Shown here one piece after another: positions 1 to 8,602 of a stretch of 64,000 nt of DNA. Under the pieces are notes generated by a model that did no database searches, was not told the DNA's origin, and worked only from the letters and a program-made list of their open reading frames with translations. Source of the DNA: Phaseolibacter flectens ATCC 12775 (GTDB taxonomy: Bacteria > Pseudomonadota > Gammaproteobacteria > Enterobacterales > Enterobacteriaceae); assembly GCF_000518745.1 (NCBI RefSeq), contig NZ_KI912487.1, forward strand, positions 764,133-828,132, given 5' to 3'. Made by a program: the position numbers and the translations under genes. How positions within the stretch are numbered: position 1 is the stretch's first letter; the number at the start of each line of letters is the position of its first letter.

Positions 1-175
1 TCAAGCAGTTGACATCCATATCCATCAAAGCCTGTAAGCGGATCCCCCGTAAGGTCCCGGCTTGGGGTTTAGTAATAGTGACACTGGTGATTTGTTCTGC
101 ACCCCGGTTGACCGGTGTATCCAATGTAATGGTTTTCGGTTGATCGGCGCTCTGCATTGCTGGTGTAGTGTTCAT
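1..175 (-). CDS. Phage tail assembly protein E (gpE-like), partial
   Basis: The gene starts at position 175 and runs off the left edge of the window. The 58 visible residues (MNTTPAMQSADQPKTITLDT...) resemble P2 gpE, the small protein encoded between the tail tube FII and the tape measure, where gpE and gpE' act as tail assembly chaperones. A Shine-Dalgarno-like AGGAAA lies just upstream of the ATG. Its place directly after FII matches the P2 gene order FI-FII-E-E'-T. The E' frameshift extension and the tape measure gene would lie left of the window. The call rests on gene order plus a short stretch of sequence. Confidence 0.75.
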   Translation of the reverse strand, partial: MNTTPAMQSADQPKTITLDTPVNRGAEQITSVTITKPQAGTLRGIRLQALMDMDVNCL

Positions 176-242
176 AATTGCGTTTCCTGTGTTCCCAGTT
201 AATCTCAGCGGGATAGCGTACCCACCCCGCGATCCTCATTAA

Positions 243-758
243 TTACAAACCGATTGCTTTACGATGCGCTGCTAAACGATCAACGCCAGCGACTTTTTCA
301 ATCATATTCAATACATCAACTTCATAAACCACTTCACCGCCAATCGTCAGTTTGGCATAGGTGTTAGTGCAGCTGACTTTGGTTGTATTGACATCAGCCG
401 GTTTCCAAGTTCCAGAGTCAATGCTTTTAAAGCGTCCATGTAATACCAGCTCGACTGCCTGTGTTTCACCGGTATCATCACGCTCCAAACTGCCCAGAAA
501 TCGCATCTGAATGCCATCCGCTTTCGCCGTGCTCAGATAACTAAACAGAGAGCCCTCAGTCCCATTAATCGTGAACTCGGTATCTAAAGCGCCATCATCC
601 AAACCCATATCAATGTCAACCGCACCAGGCATGCCACCACCACGGTATTTTTGAAATTTACGGCTAAATTTAGGTAAAGTGATGGACTCAACGACCCCCA
701 TCCAGCTATTCGCATCAACAAAGAGGTTTAAATTTTTAAGTCTACGAGGTAAGGCCAT
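243..758 (-). CDS. Phage major tail tube protein (FII)
   Basis: The 171-residue protein has the length of P2 FII (about 172). The opening MALPRRLKNLNLFVDANSW and the following VESITLPKFSRKFQKYRGGGMPG segment are typical of P2-like tail tube subunits. The protein polymerises as stacked rings to form the inner tube of a contractile tail, which the sheath drives through the target envelope. The gene lies 9 bp downstream of the sheath gene on the same strand, and is followed by gpE, exactly as in P2. It is intact, which argues that the tail module is under selection rather than decaying. Confidence 0.92.
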   Translation of the reverse strand: MALPRRLKNLNLFVDANSWMGVVESITLPKFSRKFQKYRGGGMPGAVDIDMGLDDGALDTEFTINGTEGSLFSYLSTAKADGIQMRFLGSLERDDTGETQAVELVLHGRFKSIDSGTWKPADVNTTKVSCTNTYAKLTIGGEVVYEVDVLNMIEKVAGVDRLAAHRKAIGL

Positions 759-767
759 GATCTCTCC

Positions 768-1940
768 TTAAGAAGCAACCTGGCTTGAAAAATCAGCCAG
801 ATAACGGTCTGTAATGCGCTGACGCAACATCAGATTTTCCAGTGGTGGCACTGGCGTATATTCATAATCAATGGTCAACTTGCCTGATTTCAATGTTTCA
901 GCATCGTTGACGGTTTCATCCAACCAACAATCCGCACCCAGTAAATATCCCTGGCTGACCAGATTGCGCAATTTGGCACGGATCCCTTCAATAATGTCTC
1001 TGGCCAATGAGGGGGTAAGGGGTTTATCAATCGCCCACATATGGCCTTCTGCCATGGTATCTGCCAGGACTTGCGCTGTGCGGGTATAACTTTCAAAAGC
1101 AAACTGACTGTCATCACTTAAGCAGCGTGAACCCCAAAAACGGAAGCCATCGCTACGGATCAGTGTGGTGACGTCATTTTTATTTAATAAACCCGCATCC
1201 GTAGCCGGATCTTGCAGATCCCAAAAGATATCGGCACTGATGCCCGTGACACCATTAACGCCCACATTGGATAAGGATTTATGCCAGCCTGTTTGTTCGT
1301 CAATTTTTGCTCTTAAACCCAAGGCATAAGCGGTCGAATAGACAGGGGACGATTGATGACTTGCGGTATCAAAAGAGAGGAAATCAGGCCAAATCAGCAT
1401 ACCTTCACGTTGATTAAAATTGCCACGATAGGCAATCGCCTGCTGAACGGTTTTACACTGCCACGCTGAAATATAAGCAAAGGCACGGAGACTTTGTGCA
1501 ATACTTAATAATTCTGCTGCCACAGCCGCATTATCATGACCAGGGACACCCAAGATCCGAGGCTTCACCCCCAACTGAGATTGGGCGGCTAAGAGCGCTT
1601 TCATCCCCGTTTTCTTGCCTTCGTCCGTCACGGTACCAATGATGTTGGCCGTGGTGTCTTCTTCTGTGTTGCCTTCAGCGACGCGCACGACCACAACGAC
1701 AGGCTTCGCCTGTGCCGCAATGGCAGTCAATGATTTTTTCAGTGTGCCTGTACTGCCTGCTTGACCCGTGGCAGTTAATACATCGGTCAGTAAAACGGGT
1801 GTATTGAGAGGAAATGCCGTTGTATCAGCATCATCGGCGGTACATACCATGCCAATAATCGCGGTACTAACCGTACTGATTGTGCGTGTACCATCGCTGA
1901 TTTCCTCAACGCGTACACCATGATGATAATCCTGCGCCAT
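768..1940 (-). CDS. Phage contractile tail sheath protein (FI)
   Basis: The 390-residue protein is a full-length P2 FI-type sheath (P2 FI is about 396). Diagnostic stretches are the N-terminal [19 protein letters not shown] and the C-terminal module with [23 protein letters not shown] and the terminal [18 protein letters not shown]. Sheath subunits assemble around the tube and contract on receptor binding. It sits directly upstream of the tube gene in the tail operon. Between it and the fibre gene lies the invertase with the invertible fibre segment, a position used for fibre switching in several P2-type tailocins and phages. Confidence 0.93.
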   Translation of the reverse strand: MAQDYHHGVRVEEISDGTRTISTVSTAIIGMVCTADDADTTAFPLNTPVLLTDVLTATGQAGSTGTLKKSLTAIAAQAKPVVVVVRVAEGNTEEDTTANIIGTVTDEGKKTGMKALLAAQSQLGVKPRILGVPGHDNAAVAAELLSIAQSLRAFAYISAWQCKTVQQAIAYRGNFNQREGMLIWPDFLSFDTASHQSSPVYSTAYALGLRAKIDEQTGWHKSLSNVGVNGVTGISADIFWDLQDPATDAGLLNKNDVTTLIRSDGFRFWGSRCLSDDSQFAFESYTRTAQVLADTMAEGHMWAIDKPLTPSLARDIIEGIRAKLRNLVSQGYLLGADCWLDETVNDAETLKSGKLTIDYEYTPVPPLENLMLRQRITDRYLADFSSQVAS

Positions 1941-2061
1941 ACTGCAGTTCTCCAGTTAATAAGTTGGGGCTTATATTCGGGTATATAAACAGGTTTATCA
2001 CTGGATAGGGTTTGTACCAGCACTGACACAGACCAACTGTACGATTTAATCTCTTTTTTTC

Positions 2062-2634
2062 TTATACTGAGGGCGGTTTGTCGGTATTGACCGGAAAGTA
2101 GCGATACAGTGTCGATAGGCCAATATTGTAGATCACCGCCAATTGCTGGCGACGGTAGCCCTTTTGTAATAAACGGTCGATTTGCTGGTATTGATAGCGT
2201 GTTAATGCCTTTGGCCGGCCACCTATTCGTCCCTGTGCCCTTGCGGCAGCGAGGCCAGCCACTGTCCGTTCAACAATCAGTTCTCTCTCCATTTCAGAGA
2301 GGGCTGACATAATATGAAAAAAGAAACGTCCCATCGCAGTGCTGGTATCAATGCTATCAGTCAAAGAACGGAAGTGGATCCCGCGCTCATGCAGTTGTGA
2401 AATAAGTGCAATCAAATTTTTGACACTGCGCCCCAGCCTATCGAGTTTCCATACCACCAAGGTATCACCGTGTTGTAAGGATTTTAATGCCCGTTTTAAG
2501 CCCGGACGGCTAGCAATTTTACCACTGATCCTATCTTCAAAAATCTGCTCACACTTTATGCTCATTAAGGCTTGCCGCTGTAAATCACTGTTTTGGTCAT
2601 TTGTTGATACACGGATATAACCAATAATTGCCAT
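2062..2634 (-). CDS. Serine DNA invertase of the Hin/Gin/Pin family
   Basis: The 190-residue protein is full length for this family. The N-terminal catalytic domain opens MAIIGYIRVSTNDQNSDLQ, placing the nucleophilic serine in the RVS motif near residue 10. The conserved VVWKLDRLGRSVKNL motif and the long oligomerisation helix (MGRFFFHIMSALSEMEREL) follow, and the C-terminus (residues ~140-185) is a helix-turn-helix ending STLYRYFPV. The ATG at 2634 is preceded by AAGGTGAG and fits the family start better than the upstream in-frame extension. The gene lies just outside one end of the segment flanked by two 26-bp crossover sites, the same layout as gin beside the Mu G segment. The expected job is to invert the fibre 3' ends. 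Confidence 0.95.
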   Translation of the reverse strand: MAIIGYIRVSTNDQNSDLQRQALMSIKCEQIFEDRISGKIASRPGLKRALKSLQHGDTLVVWKLDRLGRSVKNLIALISQLHERGIHFRSLTDSIDTSTAMGRFFFHIMSALSEMERELIVERTVAGLAAARAQGRIGGRPKALTRYQYQQIDRLLQKGYRRQQLAVIYNIGLSTLYRYFPVNTDKPPSV

Positions 2635-2695
2635 TTTCTCACCTTCTTTGCACAATCAAAACCGCCATTGTTGCAGATCCACAACCCATTCGCTG

Positions 2696-2721
2696 TTCTT
2701 AATAACCTTGGTTTAGGAGAA
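2696..2721 (+). repeat. Left invertase crossover site (dix-type, 26 bp)
   Basis: The site reads TTCTTAATAACC, central TT, GGTTTAGGAGAA. It fits what I recall of the hix/gix/cix consensus (TTCTT..AACC..GGTTT..GA.AA). An identical copy lies in opposite orientation at 4493-4518, so recombination between the two would invert the intervening DNA. It also encodes the shared NNLGLGE peptide of the fibre, so the reading frame is preserved after inversion. The identity extends one further base on the inner side (27 bp). Confidence 0.93.
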
Positions 2722-3144
2722 GCCGCAAAACGTGAAGTGGGAACAGCAGACAAACAACTGCCGGACATGTCGAATTTTCCTTTTTTCCACAACGGACAAA
2801 GTGGTTGGTCGATGCTGCCAAATGGCATGCTTCGACAATTTGGAACACTTACGTTGACTCCAGTTGGTGAGTTCAACAAACAAACATTAGGTGGTGTAGA
2901 TTTCTATACGCACTATTACCGTATCGCATTCCCGAGGCAGTATCCAAATGCGCAAGTCGCAACGTTGGCTACGCTTGCAAGCACAGGATTTAATACTCAG
3001 ATATCCATGGCAGGTCGATATATATCTGTTCACCGTGATACCGATACAGGGAATGATGTTTCAAAAACGCGTTTCACCGTTGCCTACACAACATTTGTGT
3101 TGCATGAAGCACCAACTATTCACTTTGAATCTAACGGGTACTGA
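2722..3144 (+). CDS. Silent alternative 3' end of the tail fibre (end B)
   Basis: This open frame has no promoter or start of its own. It begins inside the left crossover site as NNLGLGE and continues AAKREVGTADKQLPDMSNF, then a receptor-binding-like region with WSMLPNGMLRQFGTLTLTP and a C-terminal half ending TTFVLHEAPTIHFESNGY. The GWSMLPNG/RQFGT pattern is common in variable C-terminal domains of phage tail fibres. After inversion it would supply about 140 residues in place of the roughly 165-residue end A. The frame is intact to its stop, which suggests both orientations are used. Confidence 0.85.
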   Translation, partial: AAKREVGTADKQLPDMSNFPFFHNGQSGWSMLPNGMLRQFGTLTLTPVGEFNKQTLGGVDFYTHYYRIAFPRQYPNAQVATLATLASTGFNTQISMAGRYISVHRDTDTGNDVSKTRFTVAYTTFVLHEAPTIHFESNGY

Positions 3145-3145
3145 T

Positions 3146-3388
3146 ATGTCAAATATTTACTTTAGCCCTAAAAATATGGGCTTTTATGTGCAAGAAAATG
3201 AGTTACCTTCAGATGCACTAAAAGTGTCCGCTCGTACTGAGGAATTTTTAAGGCGAGCGATTATTTGGGGCGCATCAGAATTCGAGTTTTCGGAAAAGCA
3301 AATCTCTGTTACATATCCAGAATATTTGAAGGAATATGTCACAGAGCATCATGCGCCTTTTATATTTGAGAAGGATAATAAAAGCTGA
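3146..3388 (+). CDS. Small tail-fibre assembly (Tfa-like) protein paired with end B
   Basis: The ATG follows the end-B stop codon almost immediately (TGATATG), as in many fibre-chaperone pairs. The 80-residue product starts MSNIYFSPKNMGFYVQEN, similar to the N-terminal domain of phage tail-fibre assembly proteins, which carry a YFS.....FY pattern. It is shorter than typical Tfa proteins (about 140-200 residues) and may be a reduced chaperone. It lies inside the invertible segment, so it would be co-expressed only when end B is joined to the fibre. End A has no comparable partner. The Tfa assignment is an inference from position and a short N-terminal match. Confidence 0.6.
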   Translation: MSNIYFSPKNMGFYVQENELPSDALKVSARTEEFLRRAIIWGASEFEFSEKQISVTYPEYLKEYVTEHHAPFIFEKDNKS

Positions 3389-3997
3389 TTTAATATGTGG
3401 CTTTTATGTCCATCTGCTGCATCGGCCATTGATAATTGATTTAGGAGGATAAATAACATTGCGATATGCTCTGGCTATTATCTATATCACTGGAGCATAT
3501 TTTAACTGGTTTTTAATCATAATAGAGTTAAATAATATACCCTTCCATCTATAGGATCCTTAACTATCTGGGTGTAATCGTCGCTCACTTCCGGTTAACC
3601 CTTGGGGGGGAACTAATGCAATGTTATCTGTCTGACACACTCTACATTAGAATTATGATCATATTTCCCACTTCGAAAATATAATCTATTATTATATTTC
3701 AGGTACTGAAGTAGGGTATATCGACATATGGAACCTTATCAATCCAATTGAAAATTAGAAATTCTATAGATACAATCCACGAATTTTATTAAAGCTGATA
3801 ACTGCTCGGGTAATAATAGATGATAACCCGAGCATATCGTTTTGTTATACAATGATCGCATTCGGTCAAATAATGAGTAAGAGACTGAATTTGATATAGG
3901 CTAACCTCAACACACAGGGTGCACAAAATAAATCCACAATCATTGATTATCAATCAGTAAGAAATTATCACCTTAAAAACAGAGGTTGAAATAGTTT
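3389..3997. other. Non-coding interior of the invertible segment
   Basis: About 600 bp between the converging fibre ends. I see no credible gene on either strand, and no chaperone gene for end A. The DNA is AT-rich. Simple erosion of a former chaperone gene is possible but nothing recognisable remains. Confidence 0.6.
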
Positions 3998-5062
3998 TTA
4001 TACTGCCCTAACGATATAATTAAATGCAATATTTCTAGGTCTATTTTCATTTGCTACCGGTACCTCTTTCGAGGTATCTAAACGATATATCAGCTCTTCG
4101 TAGACACAATGCGGATCAACATTTGTACTATTAACAGGCTCCCGCCCTGAATTTGTTACAGGGAACCAACCATTTGAAGTAATTGCCAGTGAACGGTTAC
4201 TGCAATCTCCACGTGCACTGTTAGAGCTTAATATTGGCGGCGTTTCTCCAGTTAGATTTCTTATCGCATCTCCCTGAGCTGATAAAAGACTCCGCCCTGC
4301 ATCGACGCCTCGACCATCATCCCATCCGCGGATAAATTCGCCACGTAAATCCGGTAATTTTAGTGATGGATAAACCTGTGCTAATTTCGGATATTGTGTG
4401 GCGGTAAAGGCGGCGCCATTGCATTTGAGCCATCCCTCTGGCGGGATTGATGATGGCCAAGGGATCGGTGCCCCAACCGGTAACGCAGAGCCTTCTCCTA
4501 AACCAAGGTTATTAAGAAAGGCCGTCACATTGGCAATATCCGCCCCGTTACTGGCAATCGATAATTTGCCATCCAAGGCGTGGTTAATACCGCTAAGGGC
4601 AGTTTCAACATAATCATGGGTTGCCAATGAGAGAGAAGGATCGACTTTTAATATAATGGCTGCCGTGCTGCTTACCACCAAGACCATCCTGATGGTCTGG
4701 ATCCGACCACTGCCTTCCTGCAAGAGAGGCTTATAACTTTCTGGGCAATTGGCCACCGCAACCAAAGTGCCGTCCTCAGCAAATAGTCCGATTTCTCGGA
4801 TCCAAAAGCCACCCACATTCTCAGCAATGACTTGCTCAGCAATAATCTGATTGCTGTTATCTGGATCGACACTTAACCGATTAATCACCGAACGGTATTG
4901 GGGGTTAATCAAAGCTGTTTGCGTAGCATCGGGGGTCGTGGGTTTGCCGTTACCATCACCAACCGCCATATGAGTCAAAGTGACAACGGTATGAGATGCC
5001 GTTGCGTTAGCCAATAGGGCTGCGCCTTGCTCAGTTAAAATCGCATAATATTGTATTGCCAT
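3998..5062 (-). CDS. Phage tail fibre protein (gpH-like), expressed form with end A
   Basis: The 354-residue protein starts MAIQYYAILTEQGAALLANA, the standard N-terminus of P2 gpH-type fibres, which attaches to the baseplate; this start at 5062 has AAGGA upstream and is preferred to a 26-residue upstream extension. Residues 1 to ~180 form the constant part. The crossover site encodes NNLGLGE at about residue 190. The variable end A follows, with the tail-collar-like stretch GAPIPWPSS, EGWLKCNGAAF and PDLRGEFIRGWDDGRGVDAGR, ending in FNYIVRAV, all common in phage collar/fibre C-termini. It determines receptor choice. The gene lies downstream of gpI, as in P2, and is much shorter than P2 gpH (669). 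Confidence 0.9.
   Translation of the reverse strand: MAIQYYAILTEQGAALLANATASHTVVTLTHMAVGDGNGKPTTPDATQTALINPQYRSVINRLSVDPDNSNQIIAEQVIAENVGGFWIREIGLFAEDGTLVAVANCPESYKPLLQEGSGRIQTIRMVLVVSSTAAIILKVDPSLSLATHDYVETALSGINHALDGKLSIASNGADIANVTAFLNNLGLGEGSALPVGAPIPWPSSIPPEGWLKCNGAAFTATQYPKLAQVYPSLKLPDLRGEFIRGWDDGRGVDAGRSLLSAQGDAIRNLTGETPPILSSNSARGDCSNRSLAITSNGWFPVTNSGREPVNSTNVDPHCVYEELIYRLDTSKEVPVANENRPRNIAFNYIVRAV
4493..4518 (-). repeat. Right invertase crossover site (dix-type, 26 bp)
   Basis: This is the exact reverse complement of the site at 2696-2721 and lies inside the fibre coding sequence, where it encodes NNLGLGE. Read on the minus strand it is TTCTTAATAACC, TT, GGTTTAGGAGAA. The inverted arrangement predicts inversion rather than deletion. 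Confidence 0.93.
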
Positions 5063-5216
5063 CGACTTAAATTCCTTCAGTTCAGTTAGATGCAAATGAC
5101 GGTAAATTGCGGAATAAAATGGCTCTGTCGCAAAATTCATCGGGTACCGCCCTCCCTGCTGCCACCTTGCCAGACGTGAATTTTCTCTGGCCTGCGCAAA
5201 CGCCAGCTAAATGCAC

Positions 5217-5900
5217 TCACACAGGTAAATCATCAGATAATGATCCTGCTATCCCCTGAGAATATGAGGGCATGAGGGACAAATCAGCCTGTGTTTGTGG
5301 ATAGATGGTGACGGTTTCATACTGATAACAACAGGGTGCCGGATATAAGGTTAATGCAGTATCGATTTGCTGAGATAAATATGGATAAACAGTCAGGGTA
5401 TCCGCATCGTAATAACCCACACCGTCATAAATTTGCCCCTTTCCGCCCAAACTGATACTCAGTTGTTGCAACTGACGACTGACTGGCCGTGCGTCATCAA
5501 TCAAACGCTCCATCTCCAGATACATGTCTTCGGTGATGCCCGTCTCTTTCACGCCCACTTCTAATCGAAAGGTGCCAGGCGTGGCTCCCGTCTGCCACCA
5601 CTCCTCAACTTTTATCAGCAATCCCAAGGGTTCAATCACCTGCCGCAACGCGCTGATCGTGCCCTTATGCTGATGAACAAAAAAAGCGTTACTGATCACA
5701 TTGCGTCGAGTCGCTTCCTGCCATAAAGGATCCCACCGATCAACCGACATCGCCCATGCTAAATAAGGCAGTAACGTGGCGGGACACCGTTTAGGATCGT
5801 TTAATTCGCGTAAGGGTAAATTGATGTCACCCAACGCACTGCAACTTTCTGCCAGTTTTTTTTCTAGCGATGAGGACGCCGGGGGCAGTAAACTATTCAT
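5217..5900 (-). CDS. Phage baseplate/tail protein I (gpI)
   Basis: The 227-residue protein matches P2 gpI-type proteins: MNSLLPPASSSLEKKLAES near the start, then LRELNDPKRCPATLLPYLAWAMSVDRWDP, a strongly conserved block of the family, and LRQVIEPLGL. The ATG at 5900 overlaps the end of the J gene. GpI is a baseplate component linking the J wedge to the fibre H. Residues 160-227 are rich in tyrosine and aspartate, typical of the variable C-terminus that contacts the fibre. The order J-I-H is as in P2. Confidence 0.9.
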   Translation of the reverse strand: MNSLLPPASSSLEKKLAESCSALGDINLPLRELNDPKRCPATLLPYLAWAMSVDRWDPLWQEATRRNVISNAFFVHQHKGTISALRQVIEPLGLLIKVEEWWQTGATPGTFRLEVGVKETGITEDMYLEMERLIDDARPVSRQLQQLSISLGGKGQIYDGVGYYDADTLTVYPYLSQQIDTALTLYPAPCCYQYETVTIYPQTQADLSLMPSYSQGIAGSLSDDLPV

Positions 5901-6801
5901 CTGTGCCCCCACTCTTCACTGCCCATTGCTCACACCAAGCCGCTTGGGTTTTGTCCAGTACCACATCCGTCGCAGGCTGCTGTAATTCCACCCGTTGTAC
6001 ACCTTCAACATGTAAGGCAGCAAAAATGGCACTGCGCCGAATATCACGTCCCAATCGACTTTGTGCACTGATGTATCGCTGTAAACTGGCTTTCGCCGCA
6101 GCAATAATCGGCTCGGCTTCTGGGCCTGGATAGAAATAGAGCAGTGCGTCGATTTGATAAGGAACAATCACCGCCGACTGAACCTTCACCCGATCTGCCA
6201 CCGGCCTGACTGACTCACCATTCAGCGCCTGCCTGACTCGGGTCAATAATTCCTCTGCCGCCTGCCCATCACCTTCTCGACTTAATACACTGATCAATAC
6301 CTCGGCCGGAGCCAAACTGATCGCACTGACATCAGCCACCCGTCCATCTGCACTTTTAGCATGAAATTCATAGGCAGCTTGAGGGCCAGCAACACTCATT
6401 CCTTCCAGTGCCGCAGGAATGCGTAAACGCAACGCATCATCACTTTCCATGACCGCGGCGCTAGGCGGTATGCTACTGTTATCACCTGGCGAAATTGTCA
6501 GCCTTTTTACATTATAATTGGCAGCCAGTTGATCCAAATCACTGCCCTTTGCATAGGCGACCATCATGGCCAATGCGGCCTCGTTGATCCGTTGACGCAG
6601 CAATAACTCACGATAGACGTTTTCCTGTAATAACTTCACAATCGGCTCGGACTCCAAGGTCAACGTGCGTTGCATTGCCGCTTGCTGATCCGCCGGATAC
6701 AAGTTGATAAAGGCATCTTTACGCACAGCCAATAAGGTTTCAAAGTCCAGCGCTTCAACCACCTGAGGTGCAGGTAACTGTGAGAGATCAATAACCGCCA
6801 T
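5893..6801 (-). CDS. Phage baseplate wedge protein J (gpJ)
   Basis: The start at 6801 follows AGGAG and gives 302 residues, the size of P2 gpJ. The N-terminus MAVIDLSQLPAPQVVEALDFE and the internal EPIVKLLQENVYRELLLRQRIN and SPAAVMESDD-like region (here PPSAAVMESDDALRLRIP) are family hallmarks. GpJ trimerises with W and I to form the baseplate wedge of contractile tails. The longer upstream reading frame is only open sequence overlapping gpW. The gene is intact and overlaps both neighbours, as expected for a tightly packed tail operon. Confidence 0.93.
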   Translation of the reverse strand: MAVIDLSQLPAPQVVEALDFETLLAVRKDAFINLYPADQQAAMQRTLTLESEPIVKLLQENVYRELLLRQRINEAALAMMVAYAKGSDLDQLAANYNVKRLTISPGDNSSIPPSAAVMESDDALRLRIPAALEGMSVAGPQAAYEFHAKSADGRVADVSAISLAPAEVLISVLSREGDGQAAEELLTRVRQALNGESVRPVADRVKVQSAVIVPYQIDALLYFYPGPEAEPIIAAAKASLQRYISAQSRLGRDIRRSAIFAALHVEGVQRVELQQPATDVVLDKTQAAWCEQWAVKSGGTDE

Positions 6802-7147
6802 TTGGCACTCCTGTTGTGACTGTAAATGAGAGCGGCTGTCCATTATCACGCTGACCAACAAGCTCAACCACCATCGTCCCGTTCGCCTCGCGGGTTATCT
6901 GCATTGAATTCAGTAACAATCGAGGTTCCCATCGGGTTAAGGCCATATATACCGCTGACATGATCTGCAATTTCAGCGCGGGATCCTGAGGCCTATCAAT
7001 CAAGCTGGCTAACAGAGAGCCATATTCCCTTCGTGCTAAACGACTGCCCAAAGGCGTTAATAAAATATCACGGACAGATTGGCGTAGATGTTCGATATCG
7101 CTGACAGCCAGCCCATCCTCACGATCCATTCCAAGCCATAATGTCAT
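6788..7147 (-). CDS. Phage baseplate protein W (gp25-like)
   Basis: The 119-residue protein belongs to the gpW/gp25 family. It carries the conserved segments DIEHLRQSVRDILLTPLGSR and RREYGSLLASLIDRP, with the LLTP.GSR..R..YGS pattern seen across contractile tails and type VI secretion baseplates (TssE). It forms the baseplate wedge with J. It overlaps the V gene by 4 bp and the J gene by 14 bp, so translation is probably coupled. Confidence 0.95.
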   Translation of the reverse strand: MTLWLGMDREDGLAVSDIEHLRQSVRDILLTPLGSRLARREYGSLLASLIDRPQDPALKLQIMSAVYMALTRWEPRLLLNSMQITREANGTMVVELVGQRDNGQPLSFTVTTGVPNGGY

Positions 7148-7722
7148 ATCGGGCCTCCTGACATATCTCCACCGGCTTTTACTGCACTGTGTTTATGGTT
7201 ATCCAGCTGAATCCCATTAGACTGTAAGCTGCCGCTATGCTGGGTAACACTTCCTTTAATATCGAGATTACCTGAGAGTTCAACCTGATCTGCCACCATC
7301 ACCAGATGATGGGTTTTAATTTGTAGCGAATCATTGCCTTCAATCAGCAGGTTTTTTACTCCACTTATTTTCAATAATTGTTGTTCGCTGTCATAGACGA
7401 GTTGTCCTCCATCAGCATACCGAATCACGGTACTATTCGCGGCCGTGGACGGGGGGGGGAAAGTGTCGGAATAAATGGCTGGCAGCGCAAAGGCGTTATC
7501 CAGATTGCCACCAATCGATAACAGCAGAACCTGTTCACCTAGTGCTGGACACCACCAACTGCAAGTCGGCCCAGCTCTCAATGTCAGCCAGTTAATCCAG
7601 TTCGTCGTTAAATCGCCAGTTCTGACCCGGCAGCGCCACTGCACCTGATCCACTTCAGTGATCGTGCCAACGCGGATCAGATTAGTCAGTAGGCGCATTA
7701 TTTCAGTAAGTTGTGTATTCAT
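7144..7722 (-). CDS. Phage baseplate spike assembly protein V (gpV)
   Basis: The 192-residue protein is a P2 gpV homologue, the trimeric membrane-piercing spike at the tip of the tail tube. It opens MNTQLTEIMRLLTNLIRVGT and contains an OB-fold with PTCSWWCPALGEQVLLLS. The C-terminal beta-helix region includes TVIRYADGG and a repeated hydrophobic pattern. An iron-coordinating HxH seen in P2 gpV may be matched by HKH at the C-terminus (LDNHKHSAVKAGG). A GTG two codons upstream is an alternative start. Confidence 0.92.
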   Translation of the reverse strand: MNTQLTEIMRLLTNLIRVGTITEVDQVQWRCRVRTGDLTTNWINWLTLRAGPTCSWWCPALGEQVLLLSIGGNLDNAFALPAIYSDTFPPPSTAANSTVIRYADGGQLVYDSEQQLLKISGVKNLLIEGNDSLQIKTHHLVMVADQVELSGNLDIKGSVTQHSGSLQSNGIQLDNHKHSAVKAGGDMSGGPI

Positions 7723-7933
7723 TGCCACAGAGTGACATAACCCCTGCTAAAACAGCAGCAAGCAGAATTGTGCCAGTGGCTTTACAAAGTAAAGGACAGG
7801 TTACTGAGGAGGAAGACCACAACATACGCCCTCACACCCAGGGATCGAGGCGGTGTTTATCGGTCATCAAGTCGTATGAAACAGGGGATTGCCCTATGCT
7901 GACACCCATTAAAAAGAGCGAAATAAGGCAGAG

Positions 7934-7955
7934 AAAAAAGGCGGCTTTCGCCGCC
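7934..7955 (-). terminator. Rho-independent terminator between gpR and gpV
   Basis: On the minus strand a perfect 6-bp GC stem (GGCGGC, loop GAAA, GCCGCC) is followed by six T. It lies in the 240-bp space between gpR (end 7964) and gpV (start 7722), the place where P2 has gpS. It would split the tail operon into two transcription units. Confidence 0.8.
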
Positions 7956-7963
7956 TATAACAA

Positions 7964-8383
7964 TCAGTCTCGATGATCTGTCCAATAAGGATAACTGCTA
8001 TCGGTCATCCGTGATAACTTTTGCTCACTATCACGACTCGGTACTGACTCCGTTAAGTTCAATTTAAGAGTAATATCATAGTTACCCTCTTGCATCAGAG
8101 AGGTTTTGAAGCGAAACAGTTTACCTCTCAATTGACTATTATTTAATTCATTAGGTTGATTTTCCTGTAACCACTCCAAAACGACTGTCATTAATTGGTC
8201 GGGATCCCCCGCCCAACGACTCAGGGTGATCATTAACCGATAACGGTATTCAAAACTTAAACCCGGCCGCCCCGTCGCAATCACTTTGCCTTTTTTTATA
8301 AATACATTGATTTTATTCGGCTCCGCTGCTAATTCAGGTATTTCTGTGGTCAGAGTTGATAATAATGTTTGATATTTTTTCAT
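7964..8383 (-). CDS. Phage tail completion protein R (gpR)
   Basis: The start at 8383 gives 139 residues beginning MKKYQTLLSTLTTEIPELA. The middle has the P2 gpR features ATG.PGLSFEYRYRLMITLSRWAGDP and VVLEWLQENQP, followed by FRFKTSLMQEGNYDITLKLNLTE. GpR is needed for completing the tail end near the head. The partner gpS, normally just downstream, is missing and a terminator occupies its place. The alternative upstream start adds 23 low-complexity residues and has no clear ribosome site. Confidence 0.85.
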   Translation of the reverse strand: MKKYQTLLSTLTTEIPELAAEPNKINVFIKKGKVIATGRPGLSFEYRYRLMITLSRWAGDPDQLMTVVLEWLQENQPNELNNSQLRGKLFRFKTSLMQEGNYDITLKLNLTESVPSRDSEQKLSRMTDSSYPYWTDHRD

Positions 8384-8602
8384 TTTTTTCCCTGAATATT
8401 GAGTTATTGACTCTGAGTGTGTCGTTATTGCCCCTGAATGTTTAGTCATCAAACTGAAAGATGAAAAATGGCCGTGTCATTGCTAATATTAAATCCAATT
8501 TAATTTATGATAATATAAGAAAGAGATAAGTTAGTTTGCCGTCTTAATGGGCATGAAGAAAAATAAATCTGTTCTGATCAGCGAGGGGACAGTGCAGATA
8601 AT

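Larger units (their letters stand above)
2696..4518. other. Invertible tail-fibre segment
   Basis: The 1.8-kb segment is bounded by perfect 26-bp inverted Hin/Gin-type sites. In the orientation given, the minus-strand fibre gene reads through the right-hand site into variable end A. A second end, B, together with a small fibre chaperone gene, is stored on the plus strand next to the left-hand site. Inversion would join end B to the constant fibre N-terminus in frame at NNLGLGE. The invertase lies immediately outside the left end. The expected result is a clonal population whose particles carry two fibre tips with different receptor ranges. The prediction rests on sites, gene orientation and the shared peptide; inversion itself has not been observed. 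Confidence 0.92.
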
